Source of the DNA: Ophioderma brevispina
Taxonomy: Eukaryota; Echinodermata; Ophiuroidea; Amphilepidida; Ophiodermatidae
Length of the DNA: 64,000 bases
Direction of reading: 5' to 3'
Assembly: GCA_023653785.1 (NCBI GenBank)
Contig: JAMKCH010084940.1
Span: 1-64,000 of the forward strand
Shown here: one piece after another, positions 39,774 through 52,718 of the stretch
Layout of the letters: each line of letters opens with the position of its first letter
Numbering within the stretch: the stretch's first letter is position 1
Notes under the pieces: model-generated
What the model was told of the DNA's origin: nothing
Databases searched by the model: none
The model's input: only the letters and a program-made list of their open reading frames with translations
Made by a program: the position numbers and the translations under genes

Positions 39774-42629
39774 ATTACTGCCTACATAGGAAGCATTCCA
39801 TCAAGCAAGACAGAGAACCTTTCAAATGATAGAAACAAACTTTCTTGATATTGAATGGTAATTAAAAAAACTTTGAAGTTATTTATGAGGAGAAAAATGA
39901 ATTATAGAACCACAGGAGATCGTACTACAAAGGTCCCAGGGAGAGTAAAGCATACAGTGACTTGCATAACAACACATGTATTATAAACAACTCGAAATGC
40001 GAGGACAAGTTTCATGATGGAAACACACGCATGTACACAATGTGGTTGTACAAAAGTATATTCCTGGGGAGCAAATTGTGCAGCCTGTAGTTGTGCACAT
40101 AGCAAAATAGCTTGTTTAAAAAACTATTCTGATTGGTGGTGTTGTTTTGATGGTGCTTAACTGTAAACTTGAAACCGTTATGTGCCAGTGCATTTTCAGT
40201 TATCAAATATAACCTATGGAAAAACAAAGACTGAGTATGTAATCAGGTTTTTGACCCAATCATATTGGTACTCTAGCTATTAAAAATAATGATGTAAGTG
40301 TCCAAAATTCTAGGTGCTCAAAGAGCACAAAGATCTTGTTGCCAGTTGTTGGCAAATACAGGACACTATCATTGTGCTATTTGAAGCTAGTATACATGGC
40401 TTTCGCAGGTTGTCATTATTGCATCAGTTTAGATGTAGATTCATCAACTATGGTTTCTGAATATAAATTGGTGATTGATAGTAGTTTTCGCCATTTGAGT
40501 GGGGATGGTTACCAGTAGGGAAAAAATTTTTTTCTAATGCCGAGGTCCAGGCTTTTAATCCGTAAATTGCCTGACTTCACTCACAACTCCAATGCAGAAG
40601 GAAAGTGATAACTCACTGACAAACCAAGGAGTATACTGTTGGTTTCATCTCGTTTGGGAAGTGATCTCTTAATTATTGGCTTCTGCATGCACAGTTGTTT
40701 CTATTGTGCCCTCTTACTCAGTGCGATTCCAAGGATTCCCCTCTCAAATGATCGAGGGCGGAACACTAGGTGCCGATACTACCAGTAAGGTCGTGGAAGT
40801 GGGAAAGGTAGCATCGGCTAGCGCATGTAAGTTCACGGGTACAACTGTAAATATGGGGTGTTAACATAAAGCCACACTAGTGACATTGCTACAAACTTGA
40901 GGTGAAAATGAAAACAAGTATAGTTTTACAAAATAACAATCACATTTAAGCTGTTATTTAGGATAAGGGCAGTTGACATGTTCCAAGCACAATTCCACCA
41001 TGTTACTTTACAGGTCTTTAATGTAATCTGAAAAGTGTCATTTTAAAGTAACAGTCCAAGAGGGAATTCTTTTGTGAAGTACTGAAATTAAGACACCAAC
41101 ACTTTAAAACAAGCACTTAAAACAAAATAATGTGTTATTTCATATTGATTATTTTCGATGGCCACACCAATTAACTTTTTGGTCATTGATTTTTTCACAT
41201 TCCTTTTCTTTTGAAAGTGCATTTATATTCTCTATCGCTGGCGGGGACCCACTTGAAACGAGGGACATTTCTCTAAATTCAAGAGACCTTGAGTTTAACA
41301 GTGCTGGCAAACTTCTGGATGGTTTGTGAGAGCCGGTTCACATAATATTAGGATAGGTATGTTGGCTAACTTACATAGCTGTTTGATCAAGCAGTTGCAA
41401 AACTGACAAGAGTAAAATGCACGGGCCTGCGAAATTTCAGAGAGGTAAGAGTGGAACAATATTCCCCAAAGACGGCCACCATCAAATCCATGGGAACCAG
41501 CATGCGTAAGCAGATGCCAGAATTACTTCCAAAGCACATGGGGACACACCACATTATTGATGGTAAAGTGGACATCCCATCTTTCATTATGCTTTGAAGT
41601 CCCGTGCTGAAAATTGACAGGCCAGGACAGTGAGACAGCAATTTATACATGTAAGTGATTTTACTGTTGTGTAAGCATTGCAACTGCTTGGTCAATGGGA
41701 CATGTTTCAGAGTATTGAAGTAATCCTAGGCGGTGTGGATTTTAAGTATACCTGGTGAAAATGGGTTTCTTTTTTTGTCAGGTTGTACATTGAGAAAGCT
41801 TGTGTCCAAGTTATCTTGGAAAGATTGTGAACCTGACCCACATAAGCACCGATTTTTCCTATACATGTGAATGATTAAAGGAACAAAACCCTTAAATATG
41901 GATCAGCATAATGGTATTAATATATGACCATTCAAATAGGAGTAATTTTAGTCTCTCAAAATATTCCATTTAAAAAAAAGTAGTAAATTTCGTTAGTTAG
42001 GGTGTTGTATCCATTTTTTGACTTGGATGGACGTAGCGGGGCCCACCAAAGAGTGACGGGTGATTTGATGAAACATTGCAGTCATACAGGTGTCCTACAT
42101 TGGAATACAGTAAAACTAAGATTTCTTTGTGACGCGAATTGCGACATTCAAAAAACATTAAGTTCAATGTGTATTTAGAAAGGCTTATAATATGCAGATG
42201 TTATATAAAGACGGCAATGCGTTTGCTCAAGCTAACTTGGCTAATAGGTAGGATTAAATTGCTTGAACCAGTTGCCGTAGGGAGTTCTATAATGTGATTA
42301 CAAAAAAAACGAGTGCATCAATGATGCAGGAAGGAACACCCATCAATTGGGATGTTAGGGATGAATAGTTGTGGGGGTCATAGGTATGTTAGGGTAATTA
42401 CAGGTGGTCATTTGACATAGCCCATGGGTCTTGGGCAGTGAGTGGTTTCTGAGGCAAGTTGGTGCACTATCTAAAACTTGGGAAGAATGTTTTGATGTTG
42501 GGGTCAAAGGTCAGTAGGGTATGGAGGGTCAACAAAGGGGCTATGGGCCATTTAACGTTGGGCATTCTGTGCTTACCATAAGAGTTCTGGGAACCGGTGG
42601 TTTCTTTATAGTATTTTATCTAGGGTCCT

Positions 42630-44050
42630 GGGATTTGGCAATCACATGGTTTTGCGATACCTGGATTAATGACTCGTTCAGGCTTTTGCGGTTCATTTGA
42701 CCTTGAATGACCCCCCGATGTCCTTGTATGAACTTTAAAAATTTTCATTTCAAACATCGCCCGCCCCCCAAGTTTCACCTGGATATTAAAGTTTACCCCA
42801 TTTGACCCCTTTGACCTTGACTGACCTGGATGACCTGTTAACCTTAAAGATTTTTGGGGGCATCAGTTTTCATGTCATTCCACCAAACCCACCAATGTTT
42901 ACCCCATTGACCTTTGATCTTGAATGACCCCTAATTCCCACTAGCTGAGCATACTGACTATATGGAGTATATACTGGAATGTATTTTACCGAATTAGCGC
43001 CCCAGGTGCTTCATATCAATACGTCAAAAGCCAAGGGTATGAAGCACGGCCAAGTACCCAAGAAAGGGCCCCTATATAGCTTTTGACCCCAAAATAACCC
43101 CTCGAAAACGTGACCACAAACAAACTCCGTTACGGAGAAAAACTCTACCAAATACCAAAAATAATATCCATGCGTCAAAAGCAGGGCAAAGGTACCCGAT
43201 AACGACCCCCTGGGATGACCTTTGAATCCAAAAGTGCCCCTCGAAAAAAAACGTGACCACAAACATCGTTTTACGGTGATGACACTACCACCACATCCAA
43301 AACTCATATCCATACGTAAAAAGGCACGGGCCCCCCCACCACCCAAGCACCCAAAAAACGATCCCTGAATGACCCTTTGACCCCCCAATGACCCCTCAAA
43401 AACGTTGTGATCACAAACAAATGTATGGCAAAAACTCTACCACCAACCAAAACTCTTATCCATAAATCAAAGCACGACCACGATAATGCCCACCCTGGAT
43501 GACCTTTGACACCAAAATGCCCCCTTGGCCATCAATACGTTCACAGCCAAAAGGGGTATGAAAAAGCACGGCCCAAAAGTTTAGTTACCAATAATGGCCC
43601 CTATAGAGCTGTTGCCCCAACAAAAGCCCTCGAAAACCTGACCAAAAAACTAGTACGGCAAAAACTACCACCATACAAAAACTCTATCCTATATCAAAGC
43701 AGGGCCCAGTTACCCGGATTAACGCCCCTAGACTGACTTTGACCCAAAAATGACCCCATTGAAAATGGTGACAACAAAAAAATGTAGGTTGAAAAACTCT
43801 ACCACCACATCAAAAACTATATCCCTGACGTAAAAGCCCGCCCAAGCTACCCAAAAACGATCCTGAATGACTTTGACCCCCGAATGACCCCTCGGAAAAA
43901 ACAGATCACAAAACTTGTATGGCAAAACAAAACACCCAACCCTAACTTCCAATCCATATATCAAAGCAACGATAACGACCCCTGGAGACCTTGACACCAA
44001 AATGACCCTGGCCCTCAAAGGGCCACGGCCAGTTATCATAACGGAACCCC
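42630..44050. repeat. Degenerate array of TGACCCC...AAAACG(TG)ACCACAAAC modules
   Basis: About six to eight modules of 150-240 bases repeat TTTGACCCCAAAATGACCCC, TCGAAAACGTGACCACAAAC, AAAACTCTACCACCA and ATATCCATACGTCAAAAGC. The first part (42640-42930) also matches 17110-17300 in intron 1 (GACCTTGAATGAC, AAGTTTCA, TTTGACCTCCTTTGACC). Frames read from it (43011-43388 minus and neighbours) are repeat translations. It lies inside the 4.3-kb element. Confidence 0.7.
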
Positions 44051-44257
44051 TGAATGACGTGCAAGAGAGGACAAAATTGAAGCATGTTGGGAATCAAGGA
44101 GATTTACGTGGAATCAGGGGGGAGATTTTTGAAATTATGTGACGCATTGACCAAGGTCAGCCATAGGGAGTACAGCCAAATGGATAGTTTTAATAGATCA
44201 TTGGAACAAGCTTCCAATTAAAGTTAGAGGAAAGTGTCAAGTAGGAAACTTAGCCCA

Positions 44258-44700
44258 TTTGGATTTTTTTAAAAGAATGACATTGAAAAGGTTGAAGTAA
44301 AAGTCAAATTGAAAAGAATTTCGTTAACTTGAAAACGAGCCACCTACATAATTTATGAAACTGCCATCATGAGGATAAGAGCTCTTTAAAAAATAAAGCT
44401 TTTCCCAAAAAAAAATTGACAGGGCTCCGCCGTCTGACAGCCCCCAATTTAAGGAATGTCCGCAGGAGGAAACTAAGTCAATATGGAGATTCAAAAAAAA
44501 ATATTGAATGAAAAAGTTGAAGTAAAAGTCAACTCTAAAGGCTCACAACCTTGAAAACGGAGCCATCACAAAACATTGTAAAACTGCATCATGAGATAGA
44601 GCTCTTTAAAATAATAAAAGATTTCCGAAAAAAATTGGAACAGGCCGGCGCGTTCTGAAGCCCCCTTTAGGTGAACGTCAGTGGGACAACAAAGTCAACA
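44258..44700. repeat. Tandem duplication, unit about 220 bp
   Basis: Two copies share GTTGAAGTAAAAGTCAA, CTTGAAAACG.AGCCA, AAACTGC.ATCATGAG.ATA, GAGCTCTTTAAAA.AATAAA and ACAGG.C...CGTCTGACAGCCCCC. They lie inside the 4.3-kb element. Confidence 0.75.
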
Positions 44701-45046
44701 CAAGGCCTAAATAATTATAACCTAAAACACTTTTGGCATATAGCAATGCCTGGAGGCAAATTCAAAAAAGGCCAAAAACTGCAAATCACAAAACAGGTTC
44801 ATTATCTGGTCGGCCTATCTTTGCAAACATGAAGTTAATTTGTAAACACTTTAAGACACAAGCATTACACTACATTTAGGGGCAAATTTGGGTCTCTTCA
44901 TCGTACTTTTGACATTATCTTTGCGACTTGGTTGCAAAATACCGGTACCCCGAGTTATTAACATTAACTGAAAGGGCCCTTCTGGATCATCTGGTATACA
45001 TCTTTCAAGTAAACCATTTCACTAATGACATTGAAAAGTTTTGACC

Positions 45047-45079
45047 AGTGTGACCATGGTGTGGCCCCATGGTCACACT
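45047..45079. repeat. Perfect 13-bp-arm hairpin
   Basis: AGTGTGACCATGG (45047-45059) and CCATGGTCACACT (45067-45079) are exact reverse complements with a 7-base loop. Confidence 0.8.
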
Positions 45080-46700
45080 TACCTCAGGGAGAGGGAATAA
45101 TTTGAACCAAACTATTTTTAAACATATCTATATTTTAAATCCAAAGTTGGCCTTCTTCTTGTAAACCATAAGTAACTTTAAAAATTTAGTAATGTTAATA
45201 ATGGTCTCATTATTAGAACTCAAGTTTAACGTCATTACCACAATCAATTTCCCCCCATTCCATTTTGTGAAACTTAAGGGATGGCAAAAATTGTTGATGT
45301 GGGTCGTTTGTTCCATTAAATTTAATCAAGTCAAATGAAAACTGGCACTTGTGTTTGATCTCAGTCCCTGGTAAGTCCCTGGTAAGCCCTTTGGTAGATA
45401 TGGTAACACGATCCCCATTTCATTTTCGCACGAAGAGGGAACAAACCCACTAGAACCGTGTTATTGGTTGGTTGGTAATAGGTTGCAAACATAAAACATA
45501 GATTCAGTAAGAAAGACGAAAAGCGCGGCATCAAATGATGTCCAAAACTGAACAAAAAGATACCAAAGTTACCCAAACTGACTTCCCGTCAATGAAATTT
45601 AAACAATCAAGCCCAACACGAGATTCCCCATGTGTCCGACTCCCACTAGCAGGAGCTTTTCGTCAAAAAATGCAAATCAAAAACGCCCGACTAGTAGAGA
45701 TAATAAGAACATGCCGCTCTCGTAGCATAACCATCAATGATTAGAGTGGTTAAAAACCTGATTGAAAACATATTTCTGCCCAATTCATTGGACCATTCCC
45801 TTTCAAGGGAAGTCGAAGATTTACAAATATTTGAACTGACGTTATAACCGATAAGATATCCGCTCCATACACACCAAATTGCAGATGTGCGCTGTCTATT
45901 AACAATTGATTCCCTGCCAATGAAATGCACATGGAATGTTTTGAAAAGCCAGCCGCGCCCTTCATCACTAAGAATAGATTTTTGCATGTTATTATTTGCT
46001 TCCTATGTAGTACCCTGCATGGTTACTTTGCGGCACTCTTTGGTGGGCACATGCTACGTCATCCAAAGTCAAAATGGATACACCCATAAACACTGAATTC
46101 ATACTTTATTTTTAGAGGGAATAGTTTGAGAGACTGAAATTACTTCTATTTGACGTCATATATGTATATACACATATGCTGATCGAATATGTAGGGGTTT
46201 TTGTTCCCTTTAATTTGTTTATTGAGCAAATGTAGTAAACCAAAACCTTTAGTATGATGTCTTTTTAAGGGTTTACTTTGCACTTGAACCCTGGAATTTT
46301 TGAGGGGACCGCAGCTCACAACTCACCAGTATTTAGCACCAAGAGATCCCAAAATAAATTTGTGTGAGAGACACTGTAAAATTTGAATCTTTATTACACA
46401 GTCCAAGGATAGTCTGTAAAAGAGTTTAGCAAAACAGAAGTTTTTTGAGAAGAGACCATTATTTTTAAAATTGTAAGTGATCCCTGGCATCTACCAAATG
46501 AATAGATGCGAGTTGTGCTAAGTAATCATACAAATAAGACTGTTTAATGCTCTAAACATTCAAACGGAAGTCAAAGAGGTACCAATCTTTTGTTGTCCAT
46601 GCCTTAAACAATCACAACACTAGTCAGACCTCAGCATGGCAATCGCGGCGCTTCTAATAGCATTTTTAACACACTTCCTGGTTATTTACGTATATGTTTA

Positions 46701-47604
46701 ACCCTTTGCCTGGACTTTTACACACCAAGGATTTAGCGTAAACTTTGGGCTGTAGTGACCTCCTGCCAGCACACTTTTGTGGGCTGACAAGACCAGACAA
46801 TATCGGGTTAGTTTCATTAAAAACAGCCTGAAGGCGCGAGTCTAGAAAGTTAAGGGCGAGGATCCGGAAAGCAGAAGAATGGCCAGTCCTAGCTGTTAGC
46901 TATGGTTCAGCTTCCATGCACTAAAACAATAAAACCTGGCTCAGGTTCAGGGTTTAAAAAGTCCCTGTTGAAGAACATATATTTGGTGGCAAGTCCATGC
47001 CTGAAAACTTGTAACCGTGGACATGTTCCGTATAAATATTACATAAAATCACAAATTCAACCACTTCATCGACGCTTGCTATTGGATAAGTGTCGCCATG
47101 GGCTAAAACTTCTTATTTACCTTGACCTGTGCATTGTTGGCCCACTCGCAAAATGGCAGCCAATAGTTTATCAGGAGAAAAGTGGACCAAAATATCAGAA
47201 TTGTAAAATAGTGAAGCTTTAATTGTCTGGGTTTATTTCAGTGGATTTGTTTGAAATGATATGGGTTCCCTTATTCGTTAAACGGCCAGCAGACTTTAAA
47301 TGGATAAACGTAGAATTGGCAGATTGTATACAGAAGGATTGTCCACTTAACCAGTGCAGTTAGTGCAGTTTTTAAACAGTTGTTTCCATTAATAGAGGAC
47401 TTTAAGATAACCGTTTTATACAGAAAAGTCTGAAGTACACACACGAGGTATTACAATTGATTATGTCTTGCCAATGTATGGTTATTATGGAATACATATA
47501 TGGCAATACATCATTTGCAGTACTTAGGGACTTTTTATCCTTATCTAATACAGAATTAACCATATTATTCATAACATGAGGAACATACTAAGGTACTTTT
47601 AGTT
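46701..47604. other. Intergenic, no gene recognised
   Basis: The 106-codon frame at 46902-47222 has no recognisable domain and no splice or repeat support. The region is otherwise AT-rich unique-looking sequence. Confidence 0.45.
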
Positions 47605-48493
47605 AAGTCAAAATCCTCAATTCTGTGACTAATCGTTGGCAAGTCAAGGTTTGACGATTGATTTGACTTCAAAGGACATTTTAGAAGGTTTTTAGCCACA
47701 TGTCCCTCTGGAAATGTCGGCAATTTCCACAGGAGGGGGGTAAAGTTTCTACAGGGGTAAATTTTAAATAACGGTCCAAATGACGTTTAGTATAGCTCAA
47801 ATTGTTCCTGTGTGTAACAAGGTGTAAAAAAGTCTATGGTTACTTGTCTGTAAAAATGCATCGTTATGGAGATGTCTATACAGCAAAATAGGCTAAAGGT
47901 CGAATGTTTATTCAGCGAAGGTCAAGGTCTTATACTGGTGTGATTGAGTTTAAAAGTCTTTCAAAATGATTATTTATAAAATACATGAATTTAAATTATG
48001 TAGGGTTTATACTACACTTGTAGCATATGGATTGTGTCCCCCATTGAAGTGTGTGGGAAAGTTCCCCCTCCGTAACCACGAGAAGATGCCAAGAGGGCAA
48101 ATATACCCAACATCTTTAAATCAATGTAATTTATAAAATTTTAAGATCCGTTATTTAAACTCAATCAAACCATTATAAGACCTTGACCTTTGCCGTTAAC
48201 ATTTGACCTTTCGCCTAATTTTGCTGTGTAGCTCCATAAGAGGCATTTTACAGACAGGTCACCATGAACTTTTATACTCCTTATTACCACACGAACAATT
48301 TGAGCTATACTAAACGTTATTTTGACCATTATTTAAAATTTTACCCCTGTAGAAACTTTACCCCCCTCCTGTGGAAACTGCCGACATTTTCCAAAGGAAC
48401 ATGTGGGCTAAAACCCCTCTAAAAGTCCTTTGAGTCAAATCCATCGTAAAACCGTCTTGCCAAAGTTATTCCGAATTTGAGGATTTTGACTTT
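47605..48493. repeat. Long foldback (about 385-bp arms, about 125-base loop)
   Basis: The left arm 47605-47992 (AGTCAAAATCCTCAATTCTG, TTCCACAGGAGGGGGGTAAA, TAGCTCAAATTGTTCCTGTG, GATTGAGTTTAAA) is the inverted counterpart of 48116-48493 (TTTAAACTCAATCAAACC, AATTTGAGCTATACTAAACG, TTTACCCCCCTCCTGTGG, AATTTGAGGATTTTGACTT). Mismatches are scattered, about 80-85% pairing by eye. If transcribed, it would fold into a long double-stranded hairpin. No coding capacity; probably a foldback-type transposon. Confidence 0.85.
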
Positions 48494-50554
48494 CACTATT
48501 GTCCAATGAAAACAACACTCTTCCAGACACAAGGACCATTGTGTAGCATGGCCAAATTTTTAACTTGTGGTTGTGCCCTATAATGTGATGTCAGGGGTGA
48601 AAAAGCCTTTTTTTTTTTTTTTTCCCAGGAGCATTTTTGGCCTACGATTTCCTCCTAATGACCCCACCTAATCCTCCTTTCCGTAGAATGGAATAAACCG
48701 CATGTGAAATTTTTAACAATACCCAAATGTCTATCGTATTGGTGTTTTGTTTTCATTACATAATCATGTGCAGAATTTTCCGATGGGAGGGCCACAAAGT
48801 GTAAATTTCCTATGGTGCAGGGGCCTACATAGATGGCCCCGGGCCTTTGGGCCACACATGAAGGGATTCCAGGGCAGATAGAGCCCCCCGGATAAGCTTT
48901 GGTGGAGGCTATTTTTGGTATTTTAAGGAGGCTATTCAAACCCCTTCAAGATAACCATTTTTGAAGAATAAATATATTAAAACTAAACTGGCTTATTTGT
49001 CCTTCTACTACACTACCTTGATTCCTCAAAATGATGGCCATCCATGGACTGTTTGGTTGACCTCAATCCTGAATGTGCTCACCCTGTGTTGTGTAGCTTG
49101 ATGATTACTGAGTTTAGAGTAGGCATACTTTTTATTGCCTCAAAAACTAGAGTGTTGAAAATGGTTTCTGGTTCCTTTTCCTCGTTTCCTTTTTCTTCAT
49201 TTTTATACCCTTTTTTTGCCTCAATTGAGCTCATTTCTGTAGCGGGCGCTTCCTCTTCCCGCACTTTTGGCACCCCTTCAGGGTGTCAAACAACGACTGG
49301 CAGACAACTTGTGACCAATCAAATTTGAGAGCATTACACACCTCACCCCAAATTTGGAAGGCATACTTCACTAAGTGTTGGAGTGGTCTTTAAGGCTAAA
49401 ACCAGAGGGTGTATTAGTCAATCTCACAATGCAACTAGTTTTGGGAAATTCACATCAATAAGGTGCAGTGATCCCACAGTAAAATCATAATCTTAACACA
49501 CAAAACCCTGACTTTTACACTCATTTTCGCCTTCGTCGCCCACAAGGTGCTAGTACTTAGGAATTTTTTGCATGGCCATTTAAATGTTTTGAGTTCTTAA
49601 ACTGATTGAACACTTTTTATCCCTAACTTAAGTACTGACATGTTGTTTAGTACAGTGCAGTATAGGCACATTCCAATGCATTGTGGGATTGATTCAAAAC
49701 ACCCTCTGGGCTAACAATGAGATCAAGCCCGCTAGAGTCAGATCGATATGACCGCAACTACTTATACAGCACCATGTAATTTCCCAGCAGTGTCCGCTTC
49801 AAGATATACATGTCTAAAAGGTCCACTTCATGCTTGACCTCCACTGCAATGCAGCAGTGGATGCATTTGCCTGAAAAGCAATCTCTAACCCCAAGAAATG
49901 CAGTACTGCAACAAGTTATTAAATTGGCATTGCAGTGGTTGCATCAAGTTGCGAAAAAGTGATCCAATATATCGGCACGGCAGCACACTGCACTGCAGTG
50001 CAGCAGAAGTCTGAACGGACCTTTAGTCCTCTATATTACCTTTCTAACCTTATAGCTAGTATGAGTTTGCGGCGTCTAATTGAAATGGACTTTCAGCGCG
50101 CGAAAATGATAAGGTGGCACTGGTGCAACTACTGCCCGCGCGTCGCCACGTTCATACTTCAGACGAGACTAAGTATAGGTGCCGTGATGGGCAGTACATG
50201 AGTTGACATGCAGCATGCTAGTATCCACTATAGACAATAATTATTAGCTGTCTGCGAAATATGAAACATGGCCACACTTTGGCAATATATGTCAAAATAT
50301 TGAAAAATCATAGTAGATATGGAACATGACAAATGCCCATACACACATTTGAGTCAAAGCAACATAGAGGTGAACACAGACAGTATTGATGAGTGTAACT
50401 ATCAATCTAGTGCCCCCCCAAAAAAATAAGTTTCCTGACTGCCTACATCTAATGCTTCAGATCTTACTCAGTACTACCGGAAAAATAAAGCCATTCAGAA
50501 TTGGGTAATGTACAGGAGACATGCTCATTTGTACACTCTAATGACTAGTGTACC
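48494..50554. other. Intergenic, no gene recognised
   Basis: It contains a poly-T run at 48608-48625 and a CTGCA-rich stretch near 49850-50010. Short frames such as 48655-48939 minus and 49044-49328 plus overlap without recognisable motifs. Confidence 0.45.
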
Positions 50555-51000
50555 TGGGAAGACATATCCTGCAGCTGCAATCGCCTTAAATCCAGAGAGA
50601 AAGTTTCTTAAGCTAAGTCCAACCTCTTGAAACAGTCTCTATGAGCATTAAGAGAATCTCCTTGTGGAAAGAAAGAATTGACCTATCACCAAGTAACATC
50701 ATTGGTATTGAACCTGCCTGGTGAGCATCTTCCAACTGCAGAGCACTGACTCTCCTAATGGGCCCCTGAATGGTGATGCCTCAATAGATTGCGAACCAGA
50801 ATTGGCCAATCTAGGTCTCCTTGCAGAAATGGAGCTACCTGGAAGCAGATCAGGACATTAACTGCTGGTTGTGCGAATCAGCACCACAGACATGGAACAT
50901 CTCTTGTTTGACCCACTATGGCAACCATGCACAGGTCAAGGACCTTGCGGTATTGTGAAGCAGCAGACGTGTACCCATCTCTGAGCTGGATATATTTGAG
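50555..51000 (+). mobile_element. LINE ORF2 3' remnant, third copy
   Basis: The plus strand reads NGDASIDCEPELANLGLLAE, then EADQDINCWLCESAPQTWN in one frame and MEHLLFDPLWQPC in another, the Cys-rich terminus of LINE reverse transcriptase proteins. It matches 5221-5640 in the opposite orientation. Confidence 0.65.
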
Positions 51001-52050
51001 AATGTCTGTGTTTGGACACTATAGAGAAGTGGAGGGCTTAAATTTGCGTACAGGTTTACCATGCCGAAGAAAGAAATCTGGCGACCATGTTTGGTATCAA
51101 TAACTGGAATTTTAAGAGGCCCAATGTCTATTCACATTGAAAAAAGCAAGCCATTATGATCATTGTGATTGGAGCTTCCAGATAATACAACAATCGTGGC
51201 CAGTGGAAGTAGGTTCACCATGACGCCCCAAAGCAGCTCAAATACCAAATTATGTGTAAACAATTGACCACCTTCAATAGCTAGTAGGGTATAGTAATTC
51301 TGACCTGACGATAGTAACATTCATAAGAGTTCACTATTATAGCATTGTGACCTATCACAAAAGTAAAGCTATACTAAAATGTCACAAATGATATTTAATG
51401 TTCTGAAATGATATGCACCTGCCTATACAAAGTAACCTTCTTACAGAATAGATGCAAAGGGTTTAATTTTTCTATTATACCTTTCCTGATTTGCAATGTT
51501 ATCTGTATATACAAAACCAAAGGCTTAATCATATCGCATATCATTTTCTTAATAATTTTACAATTATTGCGACAATGTACAAAGCACTGCCAGTGGCTGC
51601 TCTAGCCAGTCCCATTTTTAACTGCCCTGACCATTATCTCCATCGCAGTACCCTACTGGATACATCGTATTTTAACAATGCATGTTGTGAGTTATGTTGG
51701 CAAACACAGAAGAGTTATGGGAGGGGCATTTCGTGATCCACAGCCTCGTCCCCCCGATTGACCTCAAGGTTGAGATTTTATATCATCTGAACCATTGGCC
51801 CAGGTATAGTATGTGTGTCCAATCTTCGTGCAAATTCCGATCTACTCAAGGCAGAAATTGCAATTTTGTAACGTAAACGGACAGAAATGACACTTAGCCT
51901 ATTGAAGGCAGCGCGATACACTATTTACTCATACATCATCAAACCCAACATAGAAATCAACTGAAATTTTGGAAATAACCTTTTCTTGAGGATATCTAGT
52001 GAATCATACACTAAAGAATGTACTAGGATCACGAAATCACTTTAATGTAA
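51001..52050. other. Downstream region of MRPL15, no gene
   Basis: AT-rich with several overlapping short frames. It may contain the MRPL15 3' UTR; an AATAAA-like polyadenylation signal on the minus strand could not be assigned with confidence. Confidence 0.4.
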
Positions 52051-52718
52051 TCAATAAAAAAGGTGTTTGGTTATTGTAATAGCGAGCGGTTTTTTGTGTG
52101 CATTTGCTGCACATGTTATTGACAAGCTAAACAACCAGTAATATGTGTTCCCATCAAATTTGTATTTTCCCATACCCGATGTAAACACATTGCCTCTCCA
52201 AGGATAACTGTTGGCCTGCCACACATTTTGTAAAGCATAGAATTCACACATTTGCAGTATTCCCTTATATTCCTTCAACTTTTCATCTGTTGGTTTCAAA
52301 ATAAGTTTTGTCTCTCAAGTTGACAACCCAGCCTGGTTTCAAGTCGCAAAGAAAATCTTCCGAGGATCCTTCCTCATTCGCAACATCTCTCTTTTGCATC
52401 ATTAGCAAGTCGGCAGGAACATAGCCATATGTCTCTGCTAGAGCGCTCTTATCCTTTTTTCGATTTCATCAGGGTCCAGCCAGATACGCCACGCTCTCTG
52501 GTCCGTGTAATATGGTACAGATCTTTTTGGCGGAAAGGCTCCTGCTTTCTATTGGCTTGCCACATTGAAGACAACCAATGGATAGCACAATGCTTCTAGG
52601 CTCTGAGGGTCATAGTAGCCCAAGTGATCAGACCCCGGTGACGTTCTATCGTGGCAATGGTTAGTTCAGATGCGTATTGTACTTCAATGTTCACTTGTGC
52701 CTGAAAATTATCTGCACC
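52051..52718 (-). CDS. MRPL15: MRPL15 last exon (several frameshifts)
   Basis: The acceptor is TTTGTTCCAG (minus strand), ending at 52719. The exon opens [20 protein letters not shown], then breaks frame. [64 protein letters not shown] and [10 protein letters not shown] appear in successive different frames in the right order for the family. The last frame stays open to a stop at 52051, but mitochondrial L15 normally ends soon after KPTDE.L, so the true stop may lie near 52240 and be masked by another indel. Confidence 0.82.

Larger units (their letters stand above)
41874..46214. mobile_element. 4.3-kb element with about 95-bp terminal inverted repeats, only in copy 2
   Basis: The left end 41874-41967 (ATTAAAGGAACAAAACCC, GATCAGCATAATG, TAGTCTCTCAAA) is mirrored at 46119-46214 (TTTGAGAGACTGAAATTACT, CATATGCTGATCGAATATG, GGGTTTTTGTTCCCTTTAAT). 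The empty site in copy 1 is GAATGCATTTGTTTATG near 35810. TTAA occurs at both ends, which would suit a piggyBac-type target, but AT or no duplication fits too. No transposase is recognisable; the inside is tandem modules (42.6-44.05, 44.26-44.70 kb) and unrecognised frames around 45.4-46.1 kb. Confidence 0.8.
37302..46700. repeat. Large segment, copy 2 (interrupted by a 4.3-kb transposon)
   Basis: It is colinear with 31398-36850 on either side of the insertion at 41874-46214 and lacks copy 1's MITE. Indels are concentrated in homopolymers (for example extra A or G in runs), typical of unpolished long reads, but they also fall in mixed sequence. The 122-codon minus frame at 37241-37609 is not kept in copy 1 and is not a gene. 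Confidence 0.88.

Noticed and set aside
43011..43388. 125-codon minus-strand frame
   Set aside because: It reads across tandem TGACCCC/CCACAAAC modules, so it is a repeat translation.
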